Shown one piece after another: positions 19,387 to 28,629 of a DNA stretch of 64,000 nt. The DNA is from Cytobacillus eiseniae (GTDB lineage Bacteria > Bacillota > Bacilli > Bacillales > Cytobacillaceae), in contig NZ_JAGIKZ010000005.1 of NCBI RefSeq assembly GCF_017874625.1, positions 1 to 64,000 of the forward strand. Reading direction: 5' to 3'. Made by a program: the position numbers and the translations under genes. The notes under the pieces were generated by a model that was not told where the DNA came from, searched no databases, and was given only the letters and a program-made list of their open reading frames with translations. Each line of letters starts with the position of its first letter. Position 1 is the stretch's first letter.

Positions 19387-19597
19387 GGCTATTCCCATAA
19401 ACCTTATTGCTAATTAGCACATATATGGCGAAAGTTGATTTGCTATTGGATGCGCATCAAACCTAAAGGAACGAGCGATAACACTCCTGCTCAGATCTCA
19501 GATGTCCCACAACTTCCTCTTCAATCAACTAGACCATTTTTGCACTAGTATAATTTTAATATTTTAACCAATCACAACATTCTTTTAGAAATAAGCC
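19387..19597. repeat. family A MITE-like element, copy A3 (decayed)
   Basis: A shortened, diverged copy. The left end GGCTATTCCCATAAACCTTA and right end TTCTTTTAGAAATAAGCC still match the other copies, and AAAGTTGATTTGC and CAATCAACTAGACC match the interior, but about 100 bp is missing. It lies directly upstream of ypdA and could affect its promoter. Confidence 0.7.
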
Positions 19598-19606
19598 TAA
19601 TAATAA

Positions 19607-19643
19607 TAAAAAATCTCCCACCAATAATGATAGGAGATTTTTC
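19607..19643 (-). terminator. intrinsic terminator of gudB
   Basis: AAAAATCTCC pairs with GGAGATTTTTT over the ATCATTATTGGTG loop region, with a T-rich end on the minus strand. Confidence 0.75.
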
Positions 19644-19663
19644 TTGATAATTCAAATATACGT

Positions 19664-20938
19664 TTAAACCCAACCGCGGAATCTTGAAGCTTCAGCCATT
19701 TTTCTCACACCGACCATATAGGCAGCTAAGCGCATGTCTACACGGCGAGCCTCTGCCGTTTGATAAATATTTTCAAATGATTGGATTAAAATTTTCTGTA
19801 GCTTTTCTTCAATTTCTTCTTCTGACCAATAATACCCTTGATTATTTTGAACCCATTCAAAATAAGATACTGTCACTCCACCAGCAGATGCCAATACATC
19901 TGGTACTAGTAAAATGCCTCGTTCAGTCAAAATTTGTGTAGCTTCTAATGTAGTTGGTCCGTTAGCGGCTTCAACAACAATTTTCGCTTTAATATTATGT
20001 GCGTTTTCATCTGTTATTTGGTTTTCAATCGCAGCTGGAACTAAAATATCACAATCTAATTCCAATAGCTCTTTGTTTGTAATCGTATCATTAAATAAAT
20101 TAGTTACTGTACCAAAACTATCACGACGGTCAAGTAAATAATCAATATCAAGTCCATTTGGATCATGAAGCGCACCATACGCATCAGAAATACCAATTAC
20201 TTTTGCACCAGCATCATGTAAAAATTTAGATAAGAAGCTTCCTGCATTACCAAATCCTTGTACAACTACTCTTGCACCTACAAGATCGATGCCTTTTTTC
20301 TTAGCAGCTTCTCTAATACAAATTGTTACACCTTTAGCAGTTGCCGTTTCTCGGCCATGGGATCCACCTAATACTAGCGGCTTACCTGTGATAAATCCAG
20401 GGGAGTTAAACTCATCCATTCTACTATATTCATCCATCATCCAAGCCATAATTTGTGAGTTTGTGAATACATCTGGAGCTGGAATATCTTTTGTTGGGCC
20501 AACGATTTGACTTATCGCACGAACATATCCGCGACTTAAAGCCTCTAGTTCACGGAAGGACATATTTCGTGGATCACAAATAATTCCACCTTTCCCTCCT
20601 CCATATGGAAGATCGACAATCCCACATTTTAAACTCATCCAGATAGAAAGAGCCTTAACCTCTTTTTCTGTTACACCTGGATGGAAACGAATACCACCTT
20701 TAGTTGGACCGACTGCATCATTATGCTGTGCCCGGTAGCCGGTAAAGACTTTCACAGTTCCATCATCCATCCGGACTGGAATTTTCACTGTCATCATTCG
20801 AAGAGGCTCTTTTAAGAGCTCGTACACTTCATCTGAATATCCTAGCTTCTCCAATGCCTTGTGAATGACAGTTTGAGTTGACTTTAAAACGTCAAGTTTG
20901 TCCTCATTATTCGTTTCAGTACCATTCTTGGCTACCAT
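19664..20938 (-). CDS. gudB: NAD-specific glutamate dehydrogenase
   Basis: Deaminates glutamate to 2-oxoglutarate and ammonium; catabolic in Bacillus. The 424-residue protein has the catalytic block PYGGGKGGII (with the essential lysine), the substrate motif GPTKGGIRFHPG, and the Rossmann segment VVQGFGNAGSFL. Residues 94-96 read VKA once only; the cryptic gudB of domesticated B. subtilis 168 has a tandem repeat of these three residues, so this copy looks like an active form. Upstream mecB and downstream ypdA match B. subtilis order. Confidence 0.96.
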   Translation of the reverse strand: MVAKNGTETNNEDKLDVLKSTQTVIHKALEKLGYSDEVYELLKEPLRMMTVKIPVRMDDGTVKVFTGYRAQHNDAVGPTKGGIRFHPGVTEKEVKALSIWMSLKCGIVDLPYGGGKGGIICDPRNMSFRELEALSRGYVRAISQIVGPTKDIPAPDVFTNSQIMAWMMDEYSRMDEFNSPGFITGKPLVLGGSHGRETATAKGVTICIREAAKKKGIDLVGARVVVQGFGNAGSFLSKFLHDAGAKVIGISDAYGALHDPNGLDIDYLLDRRDSFGTVTNLFNDTITNKELLELDCDILVPAAIENQITDENAHNIKAKIVVEAANGPTTLEATQILTERGILLVPDVLASAGGVTVSYFEWVQNNQGYYWSEEEIEEKLQKILIQSFENIYQTAEARRVDMRLAAYMVGVRKMAEASRFRGWV

Positions 20939-21085
20939 CAGTAAACCTCCTAGAAATCTCTTTCATCATTTGATGTCCTATCCAGACATTAGTATACACC
21001 TTTGTTTAATTTATGCAAGAAGAAAAAATGTTTTTTCTCATTTTTTGATCAATTTAATGTAAACGCTCCCAATCCTTTATCTACA

Positions 21086-21115
21086 CTAAAAGAGGAGAGA
21101 AAAGTTACTCTCCCC
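21086..21115 (-). terminator. intrinsic terminator of mecB
   Basis: GGGGAGAGT and TCTCTCCTC form a short stem on the minus strand followed by TTTTAG. It lies between mecB and gudB. Confidence 0.6.
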
Positions 21116-21121
21116 CGCCTA

Positions 21122-21697
21122 TTATTGAAAATGCTTGATCAGCACTTCAATTGCCTTATTTTTAATGATTTCATTCCCATATTCCTTTAGCATATGAATA
21201 CTTACAATCGATGGATTTCCATACTCTGTAAGTAGTGCAACTAATTTATTGATTTCTGCGGGATTATGGTTTGCAAGATGGAAATAATATTGATCATTAA
21301 ATGAATACAATGATCCCTGTGTAATATTAATATTAGCGAGTCGTTTAGCCATCTGTATTACAGTCTCAAACTCATCCATTTCAAAAAGAATATCCTCACC
21401 CTCCATGATCACTTGCATCTCAATCAAGCCATCTTGAAAGTTTTCATCATCTTCCTGTTCTTCCATCGTTACAATCATAATCATCCCTTGAGCCTGCATG
21501 GAAAAAATCTCAACCGCAACAGAGCCATGGATTTCAACACCAAACTCTTCACTAGCTTCCTCCAACATTTCATGAAAAAGCTGGTGCCATTTCAAGGAAT
21601 CCTTCCAAATATCATCTTTTGTAAGGCCTCTTTCCGTTAAATCATCTAATGTGAGGAAAAACTTAATCTTATTATAATTCAAACGTTCTAAGCGCAT
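21122..21697 (-). CDS. mecB: Adaptor protein MecB/YpbH (MecA family)
   Basis: MecA-family adaptors deliver substrates to the ClpCP protease; the YpbH/MecB paralogue also binds ClpC and affects sporulation and competence. The 191-residue protein starts MRLERLNYNKIKFFLT, typical of the N-terminal substrate-binding domain, has an acidic middle (EEQEDDENFQDG) and a C-terminal ClpC-binding domain (about 115-191). Length is close to YpbH and shorter than MecA (about 218), and the position between ypbG and gudB is the ypbH locus. The start was set by the GGGGGC site eight bases upstream. Confidence 0.88.
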   Translation of the reverse strand: MRLERLNYNKIKFFLTLDDLTERGLTKDDIWKDSLKWHQLFHEMLEEASEEFGVEIHGSVAVEIFSMQAQGMIMIVTMEEQEDDENFQDGLIEMQVIMEGEDILFEMDEFETVIQMAKRLANINITQGSLYSFNDQYYFHLANHNPAEINKLVALLTEYGNPSIVSIHMLKEYGNEIIKNKAIEVLIKHFQ

Positions 21698-21800
21698 GCA
21701 AATGCCCCCTGCCGTGAACCAACTCTTTTGTTTAGTGTATGAAATGCTTCCATCTTTGTGAGTCGTCCATAAATATTGCATGCTGCGCTTTTACAAAAAC

Positions 21801-22574
21801 TTATCCTTTACTTAATGTAATAAGATGCGTCTCCGACTTCGCTCCTAATCTAAAGGGCAAAGCTGTTGTTCCATACCCATTACTAATTAATAAGGTTGTG
21901 TCCTTTATCTTTTTTACCTTTCCTTTTTCATACGGACTGTACCCCAAAATATGAATTTGTCCGCCATGTGTATGACCACTTAATACAAGCCGTATTTGAT
22001 GTTCAGGTTCAATTTGACTAATGATTTGTGGATTATGACTAACAAGAATTTTGAATCCTCCTTCACCAGCATCCGCTAAAGCTAGATCTAGCCGATCCCT
22101 TTTTTGGCTTATATCATCTACCCCCAAAAACGTTAGTCTCTCACCTTTTCGAGACTCAAAAAAGACAGCCGTGTTATCTAATATCTTTACACCATACTCA
22201 AGCAATAATGCATCTAAATATCGATATTCCACTTCATAATCATTGTTTCCCCAAACAAAGAGAACATCTCCAAGTGATGTTAACTTTTGAAGATTTTTTT
22301 TTACTTTTTCAAAGGAAACGCCCTTTTCTAATAAATCCCCACCAATAATAACAATATCTACTTTCAATTTCTGTACTTCTTCAATGATCTGATCTGTTAC
22401 TTCTCTTTTATGAATGTCAGAAATAAAAAAGAGCTTTACATCTCCAAATGTTTCCGGAAAATCAGCAAAATTCATCTGCAATTGAATCACCCGGTTGGCA
22501 AATGCCTCCTTGATCATATAAATAATTAAGAAACACACGAATAATAGTATGGCAATGATGAAAAAAAAGCCCAT
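21801..22574 (-). CDS. ypbG: Metallophosphoesterase YpbG
   Basis: A calcineurin-like phosphoesterase, probably membrane-anchored: residues 1-24 form a hydrophobic helix (FFIIAILLFVCFLIIYMI). The metal-binding motifs appear in order: FISDIH (about 52), GGDLL (79), GNND (110), SHNP (about 176) and GHTHGGQ (about 197). The substrate is unknown; related YkuE-type proteins act at the cell surface or on lipid-linked substrates, which is only a guess here. Position matches ypbG of B. subtilis, just upstream of mecB. Confidence 0.88.
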   Translation of the reverse strand: MGFFFIIAILLFVCFLIIYMIKEAFANRVIQLQMNFADFPETFGDVKLFFISDIHKREVTDQIIEEVQKLKVDIVIIGGDLLEKGVSFEKVKKNLQKLTSLGDVLFVWGNNDYEVEYRYLDALLLEYGVKILDNTAVFFESRKGERLTFLGVDDISQKRDRLDLALADAGEGGFKILVSHNPQIISQIEPEHQIRLVLSGHTHGGQIHILGYSPYEKGKVKKIKDTTLLISNGYGTTALPFRLGAKSETHLITLSKG

Positions 22575-22755
22575 ATTTCCTCCTAGCTAAAGCAAAATTA
22601 TAATCTAGAGTAATATTACTTTTATATTATCTAAAGAAATAATAACATGATGATAAAAAAGATGAAATGAGCAAGTATCCTCATGGGCCTTAAAATCTGG
22701 CAATGATGGAGGAGCCGCCTTCTCTATGTATAACTGGATACATAATCAAATCAAT

Positions 22756-22787
22756 TAAAAACCCTCATATTTCAAAATATGAGGGGG
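22756..22787 (-). terminator. intrinsic terminator of the CBS-domain gene
   Basis: CCCTCATATTT pairs perfectly with AAATATGAGGG over a two-base centre, followed by TTTTTAATT on the minus strand. Confidence 0.85.
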
Positions 22788-22808
22788 GACTAGTATCACT
22801 TCATTTAA

Positions 22809-23441
22809 TCAGTCTTCCGTCACATCAAGAATTCGGAAACCTGAATTTTCAAGTTTTTTAATGAATTGATTGATATTATCATTCTTTTCTACTTTCATCA
22901 CGATTCTTCGGATAAGCTTATCTGTTTCATCAAACGTCACAATTGAAATAATATGCTCATGGTACTGGTGGGCAATATCTGAAAGCTTCGCCAATCGGCC
23001 TTCGATCTCAGAACTAGTAAAGGCAATTCGGATGCCTGGTTTATTCATACCAAATGCAGATTGAAATTGAGCCAAAACATCATAACGTGTAACAATTCCT
23101 TGGAATTTTTGCTTTTCATCAAGGACTGCCAGCAAAGGGAAATCCTTTAAATCAATAAGGGTATTCTCAAATATTTCATTCCCCTTTAAATAATGATCCT
23201 TGTGAGTAGCAATATCCTTCACTTTTGTATTCTGTAAATAGTCCTCTTTCATAATATTAGCCGAAAAGTAGTTTTCGTATATTCCGTATCTTGTCACAAT
23301 CCCAACATACGTTTCTCCATCCAAAACTGGCAAGCCATCAATATGATTTGCTTCTAATTGTTCAAGCGCTTCCTTTACTGACTTGTTATGGTCAATCGTA
23401 TAGCTTTTATATTTTGGAATTAAAACACTTTTCACAAACAT
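22809..23441 (-). CDS. CBS-domain protein with C-terminal ACT-like domain
   Basis: A 210-residue cytoplasmic protein. Residues 1-60 and 70-130 form a CBS pair (IDGLPVLDGETYVGIVTRYGIY and FPLLAVLDEKQKFQGIVTRYDVL), which usually binds adenine nucleotides. Residues 140-208 look like an ACT-type regulatory domain (RIAFTSSEIEGRLAKLSDI...). The layout resembles AcuB, but the start MFVKSVLIPKYKSYTI differs from that family and I assign no symbol. It is a single gene between ypbF and ypbG with its own terminator, not part of the ypb order I recall from B. subtilis 168. Confidence 0.75.
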   Translation of the reverse strand: MFVKSVLIPKYKSYTIDHNKSVKEALEQLEANHIDGLPVLDGETYVGIVTRYGIYENYFSANIMKEDYLQNTKVKDIATHKDHYLKGNEIFENTLIDLKDFPLLAVLDEKQKFQGIVTRYDVLAQFQSAFGMNKPGIRIAFTSSEIEGRLAKLSDIAHQYHEHIISIVTFDETDKLIRRIVMKVEKNDNINQFIKKLENSGFRILDVTED

Positions 23442-23625
23442 TATCCATCACCTCAAAATATTATTTACAGCTACAATAATATTATTCCACATTCAGCTTA
23501 GGAAACCTTCTTTCAAAGAAAACATTCGTATTAATTTGTGTACAAATAGAGAATTCCGTATATCCCATTAAGGATTGTCTTCGTCTTTCTGAACTATTTC
23601 CAACAATTCTATATTACACTCTTCA

Positions 23626-24084
23626 CTATTTATTCTCATGATAAAGATTAATATCATAGTTTGCTTTCATCATTTCAAAAACGATATGACGATTCTTCCA
23701 TTCTTCTTCCTTTTTCCATAAATCTTTGCTTTTATCAATGATTTCACATCGAAGTGCTTGATATTCTTTCTCCGCTTTTTCTTTTTTTGTTTTTAATAAA
23801 TTCATGAAGCCAAAGAGGCTCACAGTAAAAACAATTAAGTATAAGTTTTCGGAATGATTCACATAGGCGGAGAACATAGCTGCAAAAGAGTAAAAATATG
23901 GTTCAATCACAGTCTGATTAATATACAGCAAGTAGAAAAAAGAAAGAAATACGGTTGCCCACATAACAATTAAATGGCGGAGCTTCAATTTATCGAATTT
24001 TCTTTTTCTCTCAACAACTTTTTGAAGCATCTGTCTTGTTGCCTGATCTGTTCTTTCATCAAGCATTTTAATTGACGTTTCCAT
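23626..24084 (-). CDS. ypbF: YpbF family membrane protein
   Basis: A 152-residue protein with two membrane helices (about 40-57, LIVMWATVFLSFFYLLYI, and 80-98, NLYLIVFTVSLFGFMNLL) between charged coiled-coil-like ends (VVERKRKFDKLKLRH; KTKKEKAEKEYQALRCEI). No catalytic motif. Size, topology and order after ypbE agree with B. subtilis YpbF, of unknown function. Confidence 0.75.
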   Translation of the reverse strand: METSIKMLDERTDQATRQMLQKVVERKRKFDKLKLRHLIVMWATVFLSFFYLLYINQTVIEPYFYSFAAMFSAYVNHSENLYLIVFTVSLFGFMNLLKTKKEKAEKEYQALRCEIIDKSKDLWKKEEEWKNRHIVFEMMKANYDINLYHENK

Positions 24085-24177
24085 TTTACCCTCCTTACAA
24101 AGCTCAAGTAGGAATGAATACTTATGTATTCTAACTATATGAGCTTGTACGAGAGGTTATGAACATTTGAAAACAAA

Positions 24178-24864
24178 TTAATTTTTCGGAATCGTTAATA
24201 CTTGACCTACACGAATTTCATTGTTCTTCAGATTGTTTGCCTTCTTAATCTTTTCAACACCAGCTGGTGATTGATAATAATTCATCGCAATCCGATATAA
24301 TGTTTCACTCTGCTTAACCGTATGGTATACGACCTTCTCTTGCTCTGGTTGCTGCTTCTCAACTGGGGCTTTAGGCTGTTCCTCTTGTTCAGCCGCATCA
24401 GAAGCACCTTTATCCCCCTCATCTCCCGTTACAGGATCTCTTGGAGGAGGAATGACCTCATCTGTTACATTATTAGCAGCATCATCAGTTGATGGACGAT
24501 CCTTATGAACCGGTGTCTCTTCGCTTTCTTCGATCATTATTTCCTTATTTTCATCTCTATTCTCATATCCAACTGTTTCAAATCCCGATTTTGTTGAATC
24601 CACTTTTTCTGCATCATCCCTATTTTGTAGATATTGATACATACTAAAAATAGTAATTGGCAAGAGGATAAAGAATAGAGCAAGCAATCGAATAACAGGG
24701 TATTTAATCTTCCATTTATTTTTCTTGCGTTTTTCTTGATGTAGCCTGCTTCTAGGGGGCAATGCTTCTTTTACTGGCAATGGTTGATCTGATTCGATTT
24801 TATTTTTTGCGATTTTTTTCCGAAGCCGTTCAGCTTGATCTCTGTAAGGATCTTCTCTATTCAT
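24178..24864 (-). CDS. ypbE: LysM-domain membrane protein YpbE
   Basis: A 228-residue protein anchored by one transmembrane helix (about residues 54-72, VIRLLALFFILLPITIFSMY) after a basic cytoplasmic N-terminus. A long acidic, proline-rich low-complexity linker (75-175) leads to a C-terminal LysM peptidoglycan-binding domain (about 182-226, TVKQSETLYRIAMNYY...IRVGQVLTIP). It likely binds cell wall or cortex glycan from the membrane. It overlaps ypbD by eight bases, and the ypbB-recS-ypbD-ypbE-ypbF order matches B. subtilis. Confidence 0.88.
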   Translation of the reverse strand: MNREDPYRDQAERLRKKIAKNKIESDQPLPVKEALPPRSRLHQEKRKKNKWKIKYPVIRLLALFFILLPITIFSMYQYLQNRDDAEKVDSTKSGFETVGYENRDENKEIMIEESEETPVHKDRPSTDDAANNVTDEVIPPPRDPVTGDEGDKGASDAAEQEEQPKAPVEKQQPEQEKVVYHTVKQSETLYRIAMNYYQSPAGVEKIKKANNLKNNEIRVGQVLTIPKN

Positions 24865-25468
24865 TGAACATCCCTTCCTGTTTGTTATTCCTGTACTTAA
24901 TCAGTACACCTAATAAAAAATCAATAATAAAATGCATAAATATTGTTACGACTAAATTACCTGTTACTTCGTATAAATAACCGATGAAGAAGCTCAAAAG
25001 AATAATATTTAAAAATAAAAACCAGTTAAATAAGTAACGATAGTGGATCACTGCAAAAATGATACTTGCAAAAACTAAGCCAACATTTGTCTGGATAATT
25101 CCACGAAATAATATTTCTTCACTGATTGAAATCATCGCAGCCATTAAAGCAATATGGGAAATAGAACGGTTGCGAAAAATCCTTTCATTCAATCCACCAT
25201 CATCATAGTAAGATGATGGGAGAATTTTCATTAACGTAAAATCAAGCAAGACGACAACCAACCCTGCGCCACCGCCAATTAAAAGAATATTCCGATCCTC
25301 CCAATTAAATAGCTGAGTGAATTCACCCACATCATCAAATAATATCATACCCAAAATAACTGCAATCGTTAATAGGATGATTTGCGTTAAATAAAGATGA
25401 AATACTAGCTCTCGATCAGACAGCTCTTTTATCATTTCCGCATGCTTATTTTTCATCGCTTCGCTCAC
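24857..25468 (-). CDS. ypbD: CPBP/CAAX family intramembrane protease YpbD
   Basis: A 203-residue polytopic protein with the CPBP (Abi) family motifs: EEILFRGIIQ near residue 118 (the catalytic EExxxR), FAVIHYRY (about 140) and HFIIDFLLG near the C-terminus (the two histidine motifs). Family members are membrane-embedded glutamic-type endopeptidases; the substrate is unknown. The listed start is a GTG overlapping the recS end; an in-frame ATG at 25456 is equally plausible, since neither has a strong ribosome-binding site. Confidence 0.82.
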   Translation of the reverse strand: MSEAMKNKHAEMIKELSDRELVFHLYLTQIILLTIAVILGMILFDDVGEFTQLFNWEDRNILLIGGGAGLVVVLLDFTLMKILPSSYYDDGGLNERIFRNRSISHIALMAAMISISEEILFRGIIQTNVGLVFASIIFAVIHYRYLFNWFLFLNIILLSFFIGYLYEVTGNLVVTIFMHFIIDFLLGVLIKYRNNKQEGMFNE

Positions 25469-26960
25469 TTACTAAAAGAATATTTGCCAATTGTTGTTTC
25501 CAATTATAAGAGGAATTGGCAACTTGATGTTTGCTTATTTTCAAATCAAAAACTGTCAAATCTATTCCACATTGATCACAGCAATTCTCTACCTCTATTG
25601 TCATATCTTCATCAAAATACTTCAAGATTTTTTTTCTCCTGCACTGCTGTATTTGTGAACAAATCCATAAATGCATCTCACTAATTTTTCTTTTTTTAAC
25701 TTGTAGACGCTCATTTATAAATAATGTTAACTTTTGGAATTGAACCTTTAGCAACAATTCCTTTTGATCTACTAAATAATCCCTTATTATCCGCCATTGA
25801 GTTTCTGTTAGCCCCGAAATTCTTCTGATGTCAATTTCGAATGAAGCTAGATTAGTTGTCATATGATGATTCATTTCAAGATACTGATAAACAGCGTTGA
25901 CTTGGACTTCACTTGGCAATTCTGCCTCTGCAATCTGGTATGGTAGCTGCTCATCACCAGGAGAATATAAAAGGATGGCTACACTTTTCTTTCCATCTCT
26001 TCCAGCCCTGCCTATTTCCTGTAAATATGATTCAAGCTGGAGTGGCATATGAAAATGGATGACAAATCGAATATCCTCTTTATTAATACCCATCCCAAAT
26101 GCACTAGTTGCACAAATGAGATCTAATTGACCATGTAAAAACTGTTGCTGAATCAGAACTCGGTTTTCCTGCTCCATGCCCCCATGATAGGCCATGACCC
26201 TAGTCATTCCATGCTCCCTTAAGTAGGCGGACATCCACTCTGTTAGTTTTTTACTCGAGAAGTAAATAATTCCAGGACCTTCTAGTCTTTTGACTAGTTC
26301 AACTATTCGTTCTGACTTCTCCTGATAGGATTCAACCGTTTCTACTACTAAAGAAATATTGGGGCGATCAACAGAATAAATAAATTCATTCCAATGATCC
26401 AAATGAAGCGAAGCGATTAACTCATTCTTTACTTCCTTAGTTGCTGTAGCGGTTAGAGCGAGAGTTAATGGCTTCCCTAATTTATCACGCGATTCCCCTA
26501 GCTTTAAGTATTCTGGTCTGAAATCGTATCCCCACTGTGAAATACAATGTGCTTCATCAATAACAAATAAAGAAATATGCAGTTTCTTTAATCCATCTAT
26601 CACACTTTTTGATCGCAGCATTTCAGGTGAGAGGAAGATAAATTTATAGTGATGCAATTGTAATAAAGCATGATTCTTCTCATCAGCAGTTAAGAAAGAA
26701 TTAAAGGCGATTACTCTCTTTTCACCATTCATCATTAACTGTTCAACTTGATCCTGCATTAAGGATAATAACGGTGAAATAATAATGACTTGCCCTTCTA
26801 ATAAATAGCCAGGTAGCTGATAGCATAATGATTTCCCTGTACCTGTTGGGAGCATGGCAATTGTATGATTCCCTTCTAACAAGGAAGTAATAATTTCCTT
26901 TTGACCTGGCCGAAAGGATGTGTAGGCAAAATACTTTTCTAATTGTATTTCCAAATTCAT
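25446..26960 (-). CDS. recS: RecQ-family ATP-dependent DNA helicase RecS
   Basis: A 3'-5' DNA helicase of the RecQ family that acts in recombinational repair. The 504-residue protein has motif I LPTGTGKS (about 37), the DEAH box VIDEAHCISQWG, the aromatic-rich RecQ loop, AYHGGMEQ, SAFGMGINKEDIRFVIH and the motif VI GRAGRDGK. The C-terminal zinc-binding cysteines are C443, C466, C467 and C470 approximately; the helix-turn-helix/HRDC part is short, as in RecS rather than full-length RecQ. It overlaps ypbB by four bases, as in B. subtilis. Confidence 0.93.
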   Translation of the reverse strand: MNLEIQLEKYFAYTSFRPGQKEIITSLLEGNHTIAMLPTGTGKSLCYQLPGYLLEGQVIIISPLLSLMQDQVEQLMMNGEKRVIAFNSFLTADEKNHALLQLHHYKFIFLSPEMLRSKSVIDGLKKLHISLFVIDEAHCISQWGYDFRPEYLKLGESRDKLGKPLTLALTATATKEVKNELIASLHLDHWNEFIYSVDRPNISLVVETVESYQEKSERIVELVKRLEGPGIIYFSSKKLTEWMSAYLREHGMTRVMAYHGGMEQENRVLIQQQFLHGQLDLICATSAFGMGINKEDIRFVIHFHMPLQLESYLQEIGRAGRDGKKSVAILLYSPGDEQLPYQIAEAELPSEVQVNAVYQYLEMNHHMTTNLASFEIDIRRISGLTETQWRIIRDYLVDQKELLLKVQFQKLTLFINERLQVKKRKISEMHLWICSQIQQCRRKKILKYFDEDMTIEVENCCDQCGIDLTVFDLKISKHQVANSSYNWKQQLANILLVSERSDEK

Positions 26961-28015
26961 TTCTTCTCACCTGCCTTCGCAAGAACTAAGCGAATTTCGA
27001 AATAATCCGCATTGGGAACAAGTTCTCGAATATACTTGAGCTGCTTTGAAGTGGCAGTCTTAATTGCATTTGAGATGACTTTTTGCTTTTCATCATTTAT
27101 AAAAGGAGAAATATCAAAGGACGGCATATTCAGAGCTATTTCAACTACATGATCTTCAATCGTGCTTCTTTTTAGCTTCCTTATCGTACTAATCTTCTCT
27201 AATGAATAGCCATTATTTAGTAATGAAAGGGTTTTACGGCTTGTTTCAGTTAATGGGACAAAACTTCTTCTATCCGCTATAAGCAAATTTAATAAAGGAT
27301 ACTCACTCTGTTTCATTTCGCATATTTCTAACATATAATGGAGAATCCCGAGAAATTGAAGATGATATTCATCCTTTTCCATACAAAGTTGCTCAGCTGC
27401 CTGACCTTCTGTTAATCCAATCTGACGAAAACCTGTTAATCTTTTCACAAAAATATCTGGATTTACGTTCGGATGAGCTTCCAAACATTTCACTAACTCA
27501 TCATATAGACGATCTCCTAATTCATCTCTGCTTAAATGGGCTTCTCGCAAAAAAAATTTGAGCCATTTTTGCAATTCCCTTTTTTTGTGAATTGGCAAGT
27601 ATTTAGACTCTTGATTTCTAAGCTGTGAAATTACTTGAACAACTAAAGAAAGCCTTTCCCAAAATAATTTCGTCGTCTTATGAAATTGCCATCCGTTTAA
27701 ATGATTGGGAATCGGATGCCTAGAAAAATAAGCTTCTATCGCTTTTATACCTTTTTGTGTAACAAGAAAACTTTGTTCAGAAATAGGTGCAAGGTATTCT
27801 TGTTTACACAGGCTTGAAATTATCTCATCTAAGTATGATCTCGTTAATAACGGATACGTACTAAATACATTTGTCAGCTTAAATAAATGAGCATCCTGAA
27901 TGGTTTGAGCTGATTTTTTTCCGTTTAATAAATGCAGAATAGAATAAATTGTCCGCTCTCCACTAATGTGCTGCAAACATTGTAAAATGATCATTGCTAA
28001 ATATTTTTTTTCCAA
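26957..28015 (-). CDS. ypbB: YpbB, helix-turn-helix protein coupled to RecS
   Basis: A 352-residue protein of the YpbB family. The region around residues 255-290 (LNNGYSLEKISTIRKLKRST) looks like the helicase-associated helix-turn-helix domain found in RecQ-type helicases; the rest is helical without known motifs. Since RecS lacks a full C-terminal module and its gene overlaps ypbB (ATGA), YpbB may serve as a partner DNA-binding subunit; this is inference. The gene is divergent from fer. Confidence 0.85.
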   Translation of the reverse strand: MEKKYLAMIILQCLQHISGERTIYSILHLLNGKKSAQTIQDAHLFKLTNVFSTYPLLTRSYLDEIISSLCKQEYLAPISEQSFLVTQKGIKAIEAYFSRHPIPNHLNGWQFHKTTKLFWERLSLVVQVISQLRNQESKYLPIHKKRELQKWLKFFLREAHLSRDELGDRLYDELVKCLEAHPNVNPDIFVKRLTGFRQIGLTEGQAAEQLCMEKDEYHLQFLGILHYMLEICEMKQSEYPLLNLLIADRRSFVPLTETSRKTLSLLNNGYSLEKISTIRKLKRSTIEDHVVEIALNMPSFDISPFINDEKQKVISNAIKTATSKQLKYIRELVPNADYFEIRLVLAKAGEKK

Positions 28016-28265
28016 TTAATCACCCGCTAATCTCAATAAAAAAACAGGATTGATTCCTATTAATCTATTCATTATAATATAGTGACCTAGATCTTATTTT
28101 ATCATGAATGAATTTAATAGAGTTTGTTTATTCTCACTTTTGTTTGGAATCTTTGTGTGATAAGCATTCTCATTACTTTTTCTATTGAAATATTGTTCAT
28201 TCAGTCTTACAATAGAAATGAGAAATACAGATTACGATTCAAAAATAACAGAATATTTGTTTTAA

Positions 28266-28532
<267 letters not shown>

Positions 28533-28558
28533 TTCTTTCATATTGCTGTAAGATATTA

Positions 28559-28590
28559 GCTCCCTTCGATCGAGAAAGGGAGTTTTTTAT
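28559..28590 (+). terminator. intrinsic terminator of fer
   Basis: CTCCCTT pairs with AAAGGGAG over a CGATCGAG loop region, followed by TTTTTTAT. Confidence 0.85.
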
Positions 28591-28629
28591 ATGTCATGAA
28601 TGGAAATCCGCTATTCAAGGAGGAGACAA

